From Cyclobacteriaceae bacterium (GTDB taxonomy: Bacteria > Bacteroidota > Bacteroidia > Cytophagales > Cyclobacteriaceae): 6,459 nucleotides of DNA. Below, piece after piece: positions 1-6,459 of the stretch (position 1 is its first letter; every line of letters begins with the position of its first letter). The position numbers and the translations under genes are program-made. Where the stretch lies: assembly GCA_030637245.1 (NCBI GenBank), contig DAOVVI010000096.1:1-6459 (forward strand), in the 5' to 3' direction. The notes beneath the pieces are model-generated. The model saw only the letters and a program-made list of their open reading frames with translations. It did not search any database and was not told where the DNA came from.

Positions 1-1392
1 CTTCCCGGAATCCACCACAATCTCCAAAGGCATGATGCCGCTAAAGTTTTCTTCAAAGAACTTGAGATCTTTTTTCACTTGGCTATTTTCAGGAACATCA
101 TCGACAATAAATGTTACTGCCCGAAGTCTGAGTACTCCAATAAAAGCTATAATGACAACTACTCCTGTAAATGCAAATACTCTATATCGATGACGATGTA
201 CCACTAAATCCAGGGCAGTTAAAGCGAGATCCAGAGCTTTGAATTTCAAATGTTTTAACTGCTTACCATGAGGAATAGGTAAATAACTAAATACTGCAGG
301 GATTAATATTATGCTGACAAGGAAAGTTGCCATAATATTAATTCCTGCAACAAGGCCAAATTCCTGCAAATCTTTGATGCCGGTAAATATCAGTACGAGA
401 AAACCAACTGCGGTTGTAAAATTTGTGATGAGCGCTACCAAACCAATTTTCCGAATCACATGACTTAAAGCCCGGGCTTTGTTTCCATGACTATTAATTT
501 GCTGATGATACCTGTTGAGCAGATAAATACTGTTTGGTATGCCAATAACAACAATTACCGGAGGCAATAAACCTGTCAGTATCGTTATTTCATAGTTTAA
601 AATACCCAGGGTACCCATCGACCATATCACAATTACGATGATGACGATAAGAGGAAAAACCACTGCATCCCATGATCTGAAGAAAAATAGCAGGATTAAA
701 GCTGTGATAAATAGTGAAGCAATAAGAAAAATTTGCAATTCTACTTTTACACTTCCATTGACCGTGGTACGGATATATGGTAATCCAACATAACGCAAGG
801 AAATTCCTGTGGATTCTTCAAAACCATGAGCAATGTGCTCAATATCTTTAATGACTACATCCCTCTCTTTTGTGTTTAAAACATCATTTTCAATTGATAT
901 AAGAATGAAAGTTGCTCCATTCTCATTGTTAATGATTTGATCACTGAAAAATTTCTGATTATTAGCAAAAGTCAGCAAACTATCCAATTTCTCCTGTTCA
1001 TCGGGAATTTCATCGAAAATAGGTTCGAGAATAAACTTCTTATTTTTCGAATCTTTTTTTAGTGATTTGAATAGTGGAATAGAAATAACTTGTCCTATCC
1101 CATTTATAGTTAAAAGTTCATCGCTTAAGTATTTAAAACGACGAAAATTTTGAACCTCGTACAGAGTTGAGTCTTTAATCCCAATCGCCACGATGTTGGC
1201 ATCTTCACCAAAATTTTCTTTAAATTTTGTAAAGTACATCATGTCCGGATCTTCTGCAGGAACAGGCGTAAAAAAGCTATATGTAAATTGAACATCTTTA
1301 GCTTTATACGCCATGAAGACCGTAATTATACCTAGAATTATAATTAAGGCTAAGCGATTTTTAAGGACTATATGTGCTAGTTTGGTCCACAT
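1..1392 (-). CDS. RND/MMPL-superfamily exporter, N-terminal 464 residues (3' end outside window)
   Basis: Inner-membrane transporter of the RND superfamily (MMPL / 'predicted exporter' type), expected to use the proton gradient to move lipids, hydrophobic compounds or similar substrates; the substrate cannot be read from sequence. The frame stays open from the ATG at 1392-1390 to the window edge. Residues 13-28 form TM1, about 32-215 form the first extracytoplasmic domain, and hydrophobic helices follow at about 219-238, 243-263, 268-293, 317-338 and 345-370. Another helix lies at 405-423. The second extracytoplasmic domain begins after it, and its start (SQVKKDLKFFEENF) echoes that of the first (DMMYFTKFKENFGED), as expected from the internal duplication of RND proteins. 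TM4 reads VVIGIPNSIYLLNRY, with Asn287 where many relatives carry Asp. Family members usually have about 750-850 residues and 12 helices, so roughly the second half is missing. The in-frame stop at 1465-1467 and absence of another ATG fix the start. No Shine-Dalgarno is visible. Family assignment is secure; substrate is unknown. Confidence 0.9.
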   Translation of the reverse strand, partial: MWTKLAHIVLKNRLALIIILGIITVFMAYKAKDVQFTYSFFTPVPAEDPDMMYFTKFKENFGEDANIVAIGIKDSTLYEVQNFRRFKYLSDELLTINGIGQVISIPLFKSLKKDSKNKKFILEPIFDEIPDEQEKLDSLLTFANNQKFFSDQIINNENGATFILISIENDVLNTKERDVVIKDIEHIAHGFEESTGISLRYVGLPYIRTTVNGSVKVELQIFLIASLFITALILLFFFRSWDAVVFPLIVIIVIVIWSMGTLGILNYEITILTGLLPPVIVVIGIPNSIYLLNRYHQQINSHGNKARALSHVIRKIGLVALITNFTTAVGFLVLIFTGIKDLQEFGLVAGINIMATFLVSIILIPAVFSYLPIPHGKQLKHLKFKALDLALTALDLVVHRHRYRVFAFTGVVVIIAFIGVLRLRAVTFIVDDVPENSQVKKDLKFFEENFSGIMPLEIVVDSGK

Positions 1393-1406
1393 TTTCAAAT
1401 AGTGGG

Positions 1407-1424
1407 CAAAGGTAATCAAATTTA
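1407..1424 (-). promoter_or_regulatory. Candidate Bacteroidota -7 promoter motifs before the RND gene
   Basis: Read on the minus strand, two exact matches to the Bacteroidota -7 consensus TAnnTTTG lie side by side: TAAATTTG (1424-1417) and TACCTTTG (1414-1407). They sit 15-32 bases before the exporter's ATG, giving a short 5' leader (about 10-20 bases). No TTG -33 box is seen at the usual 19-21 base distance, and AT-rich DNA yields chance matches, so this is a suggestion based on motif and position only. Confidence 0.4.
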
Positions 1425-1494
1425 GGATTTTACTTAATAATTCATCGATTTGTTTATTAGGGACTTAACCAAACAAAAAACGTAAAATTTAACT

Positions 1495-1517
1495 ATTCCC
1501 GGAACAAAATTCCCGGA
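1495..1517. repeat. Tandem ATTCCCGGA direct repeat, possible operator
   Basis: The 9-base word ATTCCCGGA occurs at 1495-1503 and again at 1509-1517, a 14-base period. Its core is itself an interrupted palindrome: TTCC-C-GGAA in the first copy and TCC-C-GGA in the second. The pair lies 103-125 bases before the exporter's start. Paired symmetric half-sites in a promoter region are typical of a dimeric regulator's operator, but no regulator is encoded in the window. The GC-rich words stand out from the AT-rich surroundings. Confidence 0.4.
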
Positions 1518-1559
1518 CAACGATTCTCTATTTTCTATTGGAGACCTCTATGTGATGTG

Positions 1560-1574
1560 TTGGTTATTAACCAA
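1560..1574. promoter_or_regulatory. Perfect 15-bp palindrome TTGGTTATTAACCAA, possible operator
   Basis: Two 7-base arms, TTGGTTA and TAACCAA, flank a single central T with no mismatch. The size and symmetry suit a helix-turn-helix dimer site; the one-base loop makes a terminator or RNA hairpin role unlikely, and no T-tract follows. It is 168 bases upstream of the exporter start and 344 bases upstream of the small secreted gene. The half-site word TTAACCAAA recurs at 1465-1473. The function is inferred from symmetry alone. Confidence 0.4.
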
Positions 1575-1870
1575 ATTGTACGATTCGAAAAGCGATAAGA
1601 ATTAATTTGCTAAGTTAAAATAGAACTAGTCTAAGTTGATATATAATTTTTTATAGAGTAGTTACTTCCAGCTACTTTGTCAGAAAACTATATTTATTAA
1701 ATAAAATATCAACAGAAATGGCCTGTTCTCTACTGAAATAGATGTTAAACCATAATTATTGATGTAAGGTCAGGCGGAATAAGTAAGTAATTTAACTGCT
1801 CTATCCATAATTACCAACTTTCTTTACGTTGTTCTAAAAGTGCAATTTATAATTTCAATAGCCAACTGAT

Positions 1871-1878
1871 TATATTTG
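1871..1878 (+). promoter_or_regulatory. Candidate -7 promoter motif for the small secreted gene
   Basis: TATATTTG is an exact match to the Bacteroidota primary sigma factor -7 consensus TAnnTTTG. It lies 39 bases before the ATG at 1918, which would give a transcription start near 1885 and a leader of about 33 bases. A proper TTG -33 element is not seen at the normal spacing; the nearest upstream TTG, at 1829-1831, is too far away. The position supports a real promoter, but the motif is short. Confidence 0.5.
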
Positions 1879-1917
1879 ATGTATATCCATATCGAGTCAA
1901 CTAAATAAAGACGAACG

Positions 1918-2307
1918 ATGAAGGGATTATTTTTACTTTTAACGTTAGCGTCACTTTCTATATTCTCAAATGCAGATGCACAAAGATATAGAAACAAAAG
2001 TAATCTTGGTTATGAAGAAATGGTTAAATTCATCGCCTTGAGAGACGGTGATATTGTCGAATTTAACTGGGTAATCAACTCCACAAGAGTTATCAAAACA
2101 ATTGAATTGAGAAAAGGCAACCTAATCTCAAACTCTATTGAATGGGAAACTGTTAAAGAAATATCTGAAGAGGATAAAAAGTATGTTGATTATATGCCGG
2201 ATCTCGGGCAGGTCTTTTACAAATTGATCCTTATCGATGACAATGGTACATCCAGTGAATATGAACCGGAATTTCGACTGAAAAAGGACGGTACGTCTCT
2301 TTTATAA
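1918..2307 (+). CDS. Small secreted protein, probable single Fn3-like beta-sandwich domain
   Basis: A 129-residue hypothetical protein. Residues 1-21 form a Sec signal peptide: a short N-terminus with Lys2, a hydrophobic core at 4-16, and an AxA cleavage site (Ala19-Asp-Ala21 before Gln22). There is no lipobox cysteine, so the mature protein of about 108 residues should be soluble in the periplasm or outside the cell. From about 40 to 122 it has alternating beta-type segments. The stretch ELRKGN...WETVKEI...YVDYMPDLGQVFYKLILIDDNG resembles the module 'IERS.DG..F..I......Y.D..P..G..YYRL...D.DG' found before C-terminal sorting domains in many Bacteroidota secreted proteins. Here the module stands alone and no sorting domain follows. 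The gene is monocistronic: a candidate promoter lies 39 bases upstream and an intrinsic terminator 43 bases downstream. The fold assignment rests on pattern resemblance; the biological role is unknown. Confidence 0.8.
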   Translation: MKGLFLLLTLASLSIFSNADAQRYRNKSNLGYEEMVKFIALRDGDIVEFNWVINSTRVIKTIELRKGNLISNSIEWETVKEISEEDKKYVDYMPDLGQVFYKLILIDDNGTSSEYEPEFRLKKDGTSLL

Positions 2308-2349
2308 AAAATAAGGTGGTTCCATTTGTGTTATTATATAATTATAATT

Positions 2350-2371
2350 GCCGGCTTGTCCGGCTTTTTTT
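2350..2371 (+). terminator. Intrinsic terminator of the small secreted gene
   Basis: The stem GCCGG (2350-2354) pairs with CCGGC (2360-2364) around the five-base loop CTTGT, and seven T residues (2365-2371) follow directly. This is a classic rho-independent terminator for plus-strand transcription. The last two Ts are part of the stop codon (2372-2370) of the convergent cystathionine beta-synthase-type gene. On the minus strand the same hairpin is followed by mixed AT sequence with no T-run, so it should terminate mainly one direction. Confidence 0.85.
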
Positions 2372-3746
2372 ATGTCTGGAAATTTATCATGGCCATAAGA
2401 ATATCATGTTGAGTAATGATATGGACTTCATTCTTTTTGTCTCTAACCAAAAGCGCCTTATTTTCATGGCTGATTAATGAAGACAATACATCAAGGGAAT
2501 TATCCAGGGCAACAAATTGTAACGGTTTATCCATCACATCGCCAATTTTTTCTTTGCCCGATGTTTGATCTTCCAAAAGCAGGCTCAACAATTTGGAATC
2601 CGTAATGCTGCCAACAATATCCGATCCTTCCATCACCGGAATTTGAGATATACCTTCCTGGGTTAAGGTTTTAATTGCATCGCCTACGAGCATGTCTATA
2701 TTGATTGCCACCAAATGGTCATTACTTTTCCATTCTATAATATCCTTTGCTGTAGCAAGTTCTGTCTTTTCTGTGAATCCATGATCATTCATCCAAACAT
2801 CATTGTAAACCTTGCCCAAATAGCGTGTGCCATGATCTGGTAAAATAATCACCATTACATCATCCTCTTTCAAATAATCCTTAGCATATTCCAATGCGCC
2901 AAACACAGCCGAACCACTGGACCAACCCACAAATAAACCTTCCTTCTCCGCAAGTTTTCTTGCCATTATTGCTGCATCTTTATCGGTCACTTTCACAAAG
3001 TGATCAATCAATTCAAAGTCCACATTTTTGGGAAGAATATCCTCACCAATTCCTTCAGTGAGGTATGGATATATTTCTTTTTCATCAAATTCACCGGTCT
3101 CTTTATATTTTTTAAATACAGATCCATAACTGTCGATCCCGACTACTGTAATATTCAGCTCTTTTTCTTTTAGAAATTTGGATACGCCACAGATTGAGCC
3201 CCCTGTTCCAACTCCAGCTGCCAAATGTGTAATTTTCCCATCAGTGTCTCCCCAAATTTCAGGGCCTGTCGTTTCATAATGCGCCTGGGTATTGGACAAG
3301 TTATCATATTGATTTACATAAAATGAATTTGGAATTTCACGGTTAAGTTTTTTTGCAAGTGAGTAATATGATTTTGGATCTTCAGGCGGAACGTTGGTGG
3401 GGCAAACTATTACTTCGGCGCCCATGGCACGGAGTACATCTATTTTTTCTCTTGATTGCTTATCTGCCAGGGTAAAAATGCACTTATACCCTTTTGCAAT
3501 GGCACACAAAGCCAATCCCATTCCCGTATTGCCAGAGGTACCTTCAATAATTGTACCGCCGGGCTTTAGTAAACCGTCCCTTTCAGCATCTTCAATGATT
3601 TTAATTGCCATACGGTCTTTCATCGAATTTCCCGGATTAAAATATTCGACCTTTGCGAGTATAGTTCCGGGAACTCCTTTTGAAACTTCATTTAATCTTA
3701 CCATTGGCGTATTACCTATGGTTTCAATGATTGAATTATGGTACAT
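2370..3746 (-). CDS. Cystathionine beta-synthase-type PLP enzyme with C-terminal CBS-domain pair
   Basis: Cytoplasmic fold-type II PLP enzyme of 458 residues. It most likely condenses serine (or an activated serine) with homocysteine to cystathionine, in transsulfuration. Residues 1-325 are catalytic: NPGNSMKDR at 37-45 with Lys43 as the expected Schiff-base lysine, EGTSGNTG at 68-75 (substrate/PLP loop), GVGTGGS at 178-184 (phosphate loop), GWSSGSA at 274-280 (pyridine-ring serine), and the ending LPDHGTRYLGKVYNDVWM. Residues about 335-455 are two CBS motifs, the second carrying ITQHD with Asp448 placed as in ribose-binding sites of Bateman modules, which suggests adenosyl-ligand regulation. 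The N-terminal heme domain of the human enzyme is absent. Length and layout match bacterial CBS-type enzymes. O-acetylserine sulfhydrylase activity cannot be excluded, because the two activities share this fold; no cystathionine lyase gene is in the window. The gene lies 113 bases after the peptidase gene on the same strand, with no clear promoter motif in between, so co-transcription is possible. Confidence 0.9.
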   Translation of the reverse strand: MYHNSIIETIGNTPMVRLNEVSKGVPGTILAKVEYFNPGNSMKDRMAIKIIEDAERDGLLKPGGTIIEGTSGNTGMGLALCAIAKGYKCIFTLADKQSREKIDVLRAMGAEVIVCPTNVPPEDPKSYYSLAKKLNREIPNSFYVNQYDNLSNTQAHYETTGPEIWGDTDGKITHLAAGVGTGGSICGVSKFLKEKELNITVVGIDSYGSVFKKYKETGEFDEKEIYPYLTEGIGEDILPKNVDFELIDHFVKVTDKDAAIMARKLAEKEGLFVGWSSGSAVFGALEYAKDYLKEDDVMVIILPDHGTRYLGKVYNDVWMNDHGFTEKTELATAKDIIEWKSNDHLVAINIDMLVGDAIKTLTQEGISQIPVMEGSDIVGSITDSKLLSLLLEDQTSGKEKIGDVMDKPLQFVALDNSLDVLSSLISHENKALLVRDKKNEVHIITQHDILMAMINFQT

Positions 3747-3859
3747 GAGGTAGTGGTTAGGGATTTATATTGGTCTTTTTTGACTTACTCCTTTATGAAC
3801 TTTTAAATACGAAAATAGTTAGTAAAACCTAAATTGAGAGATTCAATGGCTAAAACCTC

Positions 3860-6424
3860 TTATCTGGTAGAAATCTTATCTCCAAAAAAGATGCTGTTTA
3901 TAAATAATCTATTTGTACCGTACCAAAATGCCCTGAAATTATGATTATCTGTAAATGCAATAACTTTGCCCTCTCCAAATGTTGAAACACTTACTGCCGG
4001 AGAACCGCTTATTTGTTTCAGGTTTTCATCTGAAACATAGCCACTCAGTAGTGGGTTTTTTGAGTATTTAAATGGATTGGAGATAGTTCTTTTTGCAGGT
4101 TCCAAAAATAATGTTCCTCTTTTAAAAACCGGCAACGAATTTTGATAATATCCATATGCCAACGGATGGGTGCGGTCAATTTCCATATTGAAAATAGCCC
4201 CTCCAATCACCTGGGCTCCCCGCGCTTTTGATCGATCAGCATATGAAATTACCTTTGTGGTATCTTTGACAGTTTTTTTAATTTTTACATCGGCTATTTG
4301 CAATTTAGAAATTAACCTCAGGGCATCTCTCCATGCAATTAGCGCCCCTCCATTCTTCACCCAATTCTTTATTCTCTCCTGAGCCGTTGAATTTAAGCTG
4401 CTATATGATCCACCCGGTAAAATTAAGACATTGTATCTGTCAAGCTTTATGTGATCAATAATTCCTGTTGAAATCATGGTGACGGGCATATCATACCGCT
4501 GATCCAGAAGATGCCAGACCTCTCCCGCCTCATTTCCACTTACACCTTTGTCAATAAGCATGGCAATATTAGGCTTGCGAATATGCTTAAAGTTATTACT
4601 TCCCAGATCAATGCCTGCCGATGAAAGCCCGGATTCTAAGGAAAAAACTTTTACATGATAAGTGGATGAATATTTTTCTAAAAGTTCAAATACTGCATCC
4701 TCGCCCATTTTCTGTATTCCTACTGGAATCAAAATTGATCCTCGCTCAAACCGTTCACCTGAATTAGAAGTAAAAGGCTCAGTCGCAACTTTTAAGATCA
4801 AACCTTTTTTTAATAATCCATAAACTAAACCCGGAGCAAAATACTGATTCCAATCAATCGCATAAGCATATGCTTCATCTCCAACAATTTCACCCTTGGG
4901 TAGTTCGAGATTCGTGATCTGTTCTCCTAAGATATTTATAGAGTTTTTGTTTTCAATCCATACCAATTCAGCATTATAGGAAAGATCAAAATTCCATGTT
5001 GAAACATCATAAAACAGGCTATCCTGAAATGTTGTTCTTCGTTCGAAAATTGCTTTAACCAGCTTATTCTGAGCCTGGTTCAATGGAATTACAATGCTTT
5101 TGTCAGCAAAAAACATTTTACTATCTAACTCGATATCCCGGGATGGTTTGTATATTTCAATGTTATGCCTCAAAAGTACCTGCCCGAGTAAAATAGCCCT
5201 TGCCGGGTCATGCTTCGTTCCAACAATTAACGCTCGATTTTCATCACTTTTATTATTTACTGTGGCATTTTTATAAAAAATCCGCTGATAATTCATCAAA
5301 TCTTCTTTCAGATTATGTGCAGCATCTATGGTTGATAACGAGGTGATAAATTGGTTTTTTATGGCAAAAGGAAATGACCGGATCCCATTTCGAGTTTCCC
5401 GTAAATGTCCTCTGACAGAAGCTTGTTCAAATAATATACCGATACCTCCATGTAAATCCGGATACGTAGATCCTTTCCCAAAGAAAAAATCATCAAAAGA
5501 CTCTTTTGTGTAATAAAGCCGTTTGTATTTGTCCAATGCCCTTGCATGAAATTCACCAATTCTCTCCGTAAGTGTTACATTAAGATCAGGTATCAATGGA
5601 TGCTTTCTGGCAGGGACGCCAGGTTGGAAGAAAAAAGTAGCCTCACTCCCCATTTCATGATGATCTGTCTGTACATTTGGCCTCCAATCATGAAAAAGCT
5701 TCAATCTTCCAATAGATTCCGGATGCTGGGCCAGAAGCCAATCCCTATTCAAATCAAACCAATAGTGATTTGTTCTACCCCCGGGCCAGGCTTCATTAAA
5801 TTCCCTGTTATTGGGATCAGGGGTCAAATTTTTTGACTTGTGCTCATTTACCCATGTGGAAAATCGTTGCATTCCATCAGGGTTTAAACTTGGATCAATG
5901 AGAATGATGCAGTTATCAAGTATTTCTTCAATCGCTGCTCCCTGGGCTGCCGCCAGATGATAGGCCACCAATAAAGAGGCATTGGCCCCACTCGGTTCAT
6001 TTCCATGAATACTATATCCCAACCTGATGACCACAGGCATATTTTTTATGTCGAGCTTATCCGATACTTCGGGATCAGACAACTTTAAATGCTCCCGGCG
6101 GATTTGATCTAGTTTTTTATGATTTTCTTCCGACGTGATGATTACATTCAACAGTGGTCTATATTCATATGTTTGTCCGATTTTTTCGACCTTTACTCTT
6201 TCCGATGCCTCACCCAGATTATAATAGTAATATGTCAATTTATCATGGGTAACATGCCATTCTCCAATTTCATGGCCAATGATTGACTTTGGCGTGGGAA
6301 TATTTTCCTTGTAGGTAATATCCTCCGGCAAATAATAAAATAAATCGGCTTGAGCCCATGTTCCTGAAATGAAAACAAGCAAGAACAAATACAGGAATGA
6401 TGCTCTAATAAAATAATTATTCAT
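3860..6424 (-). CDS. Exported M14-family zinc carboxypeptidase-like protein with C-terminal GATase1-like domain
   Basis: An 854-residue exported metallopeptidase, likely acting on peptides in the periplasm or outside the cell. Residues 1-26 form a signal peptide (hydrophobic core 8-21, cleavage likely after Ala24-Gln-Ala26). The M14 catalytic domain spans about 45-365: the zinc motif HGNE (His140, Glu143), NPDG at 181-184, DLNRD at 224-228 (substrate-binding Asn226/Arg227), DHHEMG at 254-259 with His256 as probable third zinc ligand, and LFEQAS with Glu333 as the probable catalytic base. All expected active-site positions are filled, so it should be active. A linker domain (about 395-600) precedes a class I glutamine-amidotransferase-like fold (about 617-850, with LPGGSY at 669-674), ending in the segment FTDNHNFRAFWYGTNRLF. 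This last domain has no cysteine; the only Cys in the protein is Cys172. The length is usual for Bacteroidota members. An in-frame stop at 6442-6440 leaves the ATG at 6424 as the only ATG start. The promoter is probably beyond the right edge. The natural substrate is unknown. Confidence 0.92.
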   Translation of the reverse strand: MNNYFIRASFLYLFLLVFISGTWAQADLFYYLPEDITYKENIPTPKSIIGHEIGEWHVTHDKLTYYYYNLGEASERVKVEKIGQTYEYRPLLNVIITSEENHKKLDQIRREHLKLSDPEVSDKLDIKNMPVVIRLGYSIHGNEPSGANASLLVAYHLAAAQGAAIEEILDNCIILIDPSLNPDGMQRFSTWVNEHKSKNLTPDPNNREFNEAWPGGRTNHYWFDLNRDWLLAQHPESIGRLKLFHDWRPNVQTDHHEMGSEATFFFQPGVPARKHPLIPDLNVTLTERIGEFHARALDKYKRLYYTKESFDDFFFGKGSTYPDLHGGIGILFEQASVRGHLRETRNGIRSFPFAIKNQFITSLSTIDAAHNLKEDLMNYQRIFYKNATVNNKSDENRALIVGTKHDPARAILLGQVLLRHNIEIYKPSRDIELDSKMFFADKSIVIPLNQAQNKLVKAIFERRTTFQDSLFYDVSTWNFDLSYNAELVWIENKNSINILGEQITNLELPKGEIVGDEAYAYAIDWNQYFAPGLVYGLLKKGLILKVATEPFTSNSGERFERGSILIPVGIQKMGEDAVFELLEKYSSTYHVKVFSLESGLSSAGIDLGSNNFKHIRKPNIAMLIDKGVSGNEAGEVWHLLDQRYDMPVTMISTGIIDHIKLDRYNVLILPGGSYSSLNSTAQERIKNWVKNGGALIAWRDALRLISKLQIADVKIKKTVKDTTKVISYADRSKARGAQVIGGAIFNMEIDRTHPLAYGYYQNSLPVFKRGTLFLEPAKRTISNPFKYSKNPLLSGYVSDENLKQISGSPAVSVSTFGEGKVIAFTDNHNFRAFWYGTNRLFINSIFFGDKISTR

Positions 6425-6459
6425 ATGATAAAGGTTAAATTAATTTTGCCTGTACGGTA

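Larger units (their letters stand above)
1393..1917. other. 525-base intergenic region between divergent genes
   Basis: This AT-rich stretch separates the minus-strand exporter from the plus-strand small secreted gene. I found no convincing ORF (the longest ATG-started frames I read through are under 20 codons) and no tRNA or recognisable structured RNA. It contains candidate -7 motifs at both ends, a perfect 15-bp palindrome at 1560-1574, a tandem pair of ATTCCCGGA words at 1495-1517, and a 13-base AT-only palindrome at 1693-1705 that is probably low-complexity sequence. A second copy of the palindrome half-site word TTAACCAAA is at 1465-1473. The gap is longer than needed for two divergent promoters, so it may hold regulatory sites, an undetected small RNA, or decayed sequence. 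Confidence 0.7.

Noticed and set aside
1555..1605. Sixteen-codon ATG-started frame overlapping the palindrome
   Set aside because: It is very short, has no ribosome-binding context and no recognisable content; a small leader peptide cannot be supported.
1658..1677. Short inverted repeat AGTAG...CTACT in the 525-base gap
   Set aside because: It is only five base pairs with a ten-base loop and no T-tract; it is not distinguishable from chance.
1693..1705. 13-base palindrome TTTATTAAATAAA
   Set aside because: It is made only of A and T in an AT-rich stretch, so symmetry by chance is likely, and nothing else supports a function.
2333..2348. AT-only inverted repeat (ATTATA...TATAAT) as a terminator for the minus-strand PLP-enzyme gene
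   Set aside because: The stem has no G-C pairs and no T-run follows on the minus strand, so it would be a weak terminator at best.
3394..3753. 119-codon plus-strand open frame
   Set aside because: It lies opposite the N-terminal part of the PLP-enzyme gene, whose catalytic motifs are intact, and its translation shows no recognisable domain; it is an antisense shadow.
3788..3793. AAGGAG on the minus strand upstream of the PLP-enzyme gene, resembling a Shine-Dalgarno
   Set aside because: It is about 41 bases from the ATG at 3746 and no start codon follows at the proper distance; Bacteroidota rarely depend on such sequences.
5546..5836. 96-codon plus-strand open frame inside the peptidase gene
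   Set aside because: It is antisense to the peptidase catalytic domain, which carries all expected active-site motifs, and its translation resembles nothing recognisable.

Overview
The window (6459 bases, AT-rich) looks like an ordinary chromosomal segment of a Bacteroidota bacterium, probably a Cytophagales- or Flavobacteria-like lineage; the order is uncertain. Reasons: the M14 peptidase and the RND exporter have the sequence style of families common in that phylum, the small secreted protein resembles the Fn3-like modules of Bacteroidota secreted proteins, Shine-Dalgarno sequences are absent before the starts, and TAnnTTTG-type -7 promoter motifs lie just upstream of two genes. There are no rRNA or tRNA genes, insertion sequences, CRISPR arrays or phage genes that I can see.

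Layout. 1-1392 (minus): the N-terminal 464 codons of an RND/MMPL-type membrane exporter, cut by the left edge of the window. 1393-1917: a 525-base intergenic gap between divergent genes. It holds candidate promoters at both ends, a perfect 15-bp palindrome (1560-1574), and a tandem pair of ATTCCCGGA words (1495-1517). 1918-2307 (plus): a small secreted protein of 129 residues that probably forms a single Fn3-like beta-sandwich, followed by a clear intrinsic terminator (2350-2371). 2370-3746 (minus): a cystathionine beta-synthase-type PLP enzyme with a C-terminal CBS-domain pair. 3860-6424 (minus): an exported 854-residue M14-family metallopeptidase with a cysteine-free, GATase1-like C-terminal domain. 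Its start is fixed by an in-frame stop five codons upstream.

How the genes relate. The peptidase and the PLP enzyme are co-oriented with a 113-base gap and could share a transcript, but no pathway clearly links them. One is an exported peptide-degrading enzyme and the other a cytoplasmic enzyme of sulfur amino acid metabolism. The small secreted gene converges on the PLP gene, and its terminator T-tract overlaps that gene's stop codon. The exporter is transcribed away from the small gene. I see no strong evidence for a new multi-gene system. The least explained parts are the small secreted protein and the symmetric elements in the 525-base gap before it.
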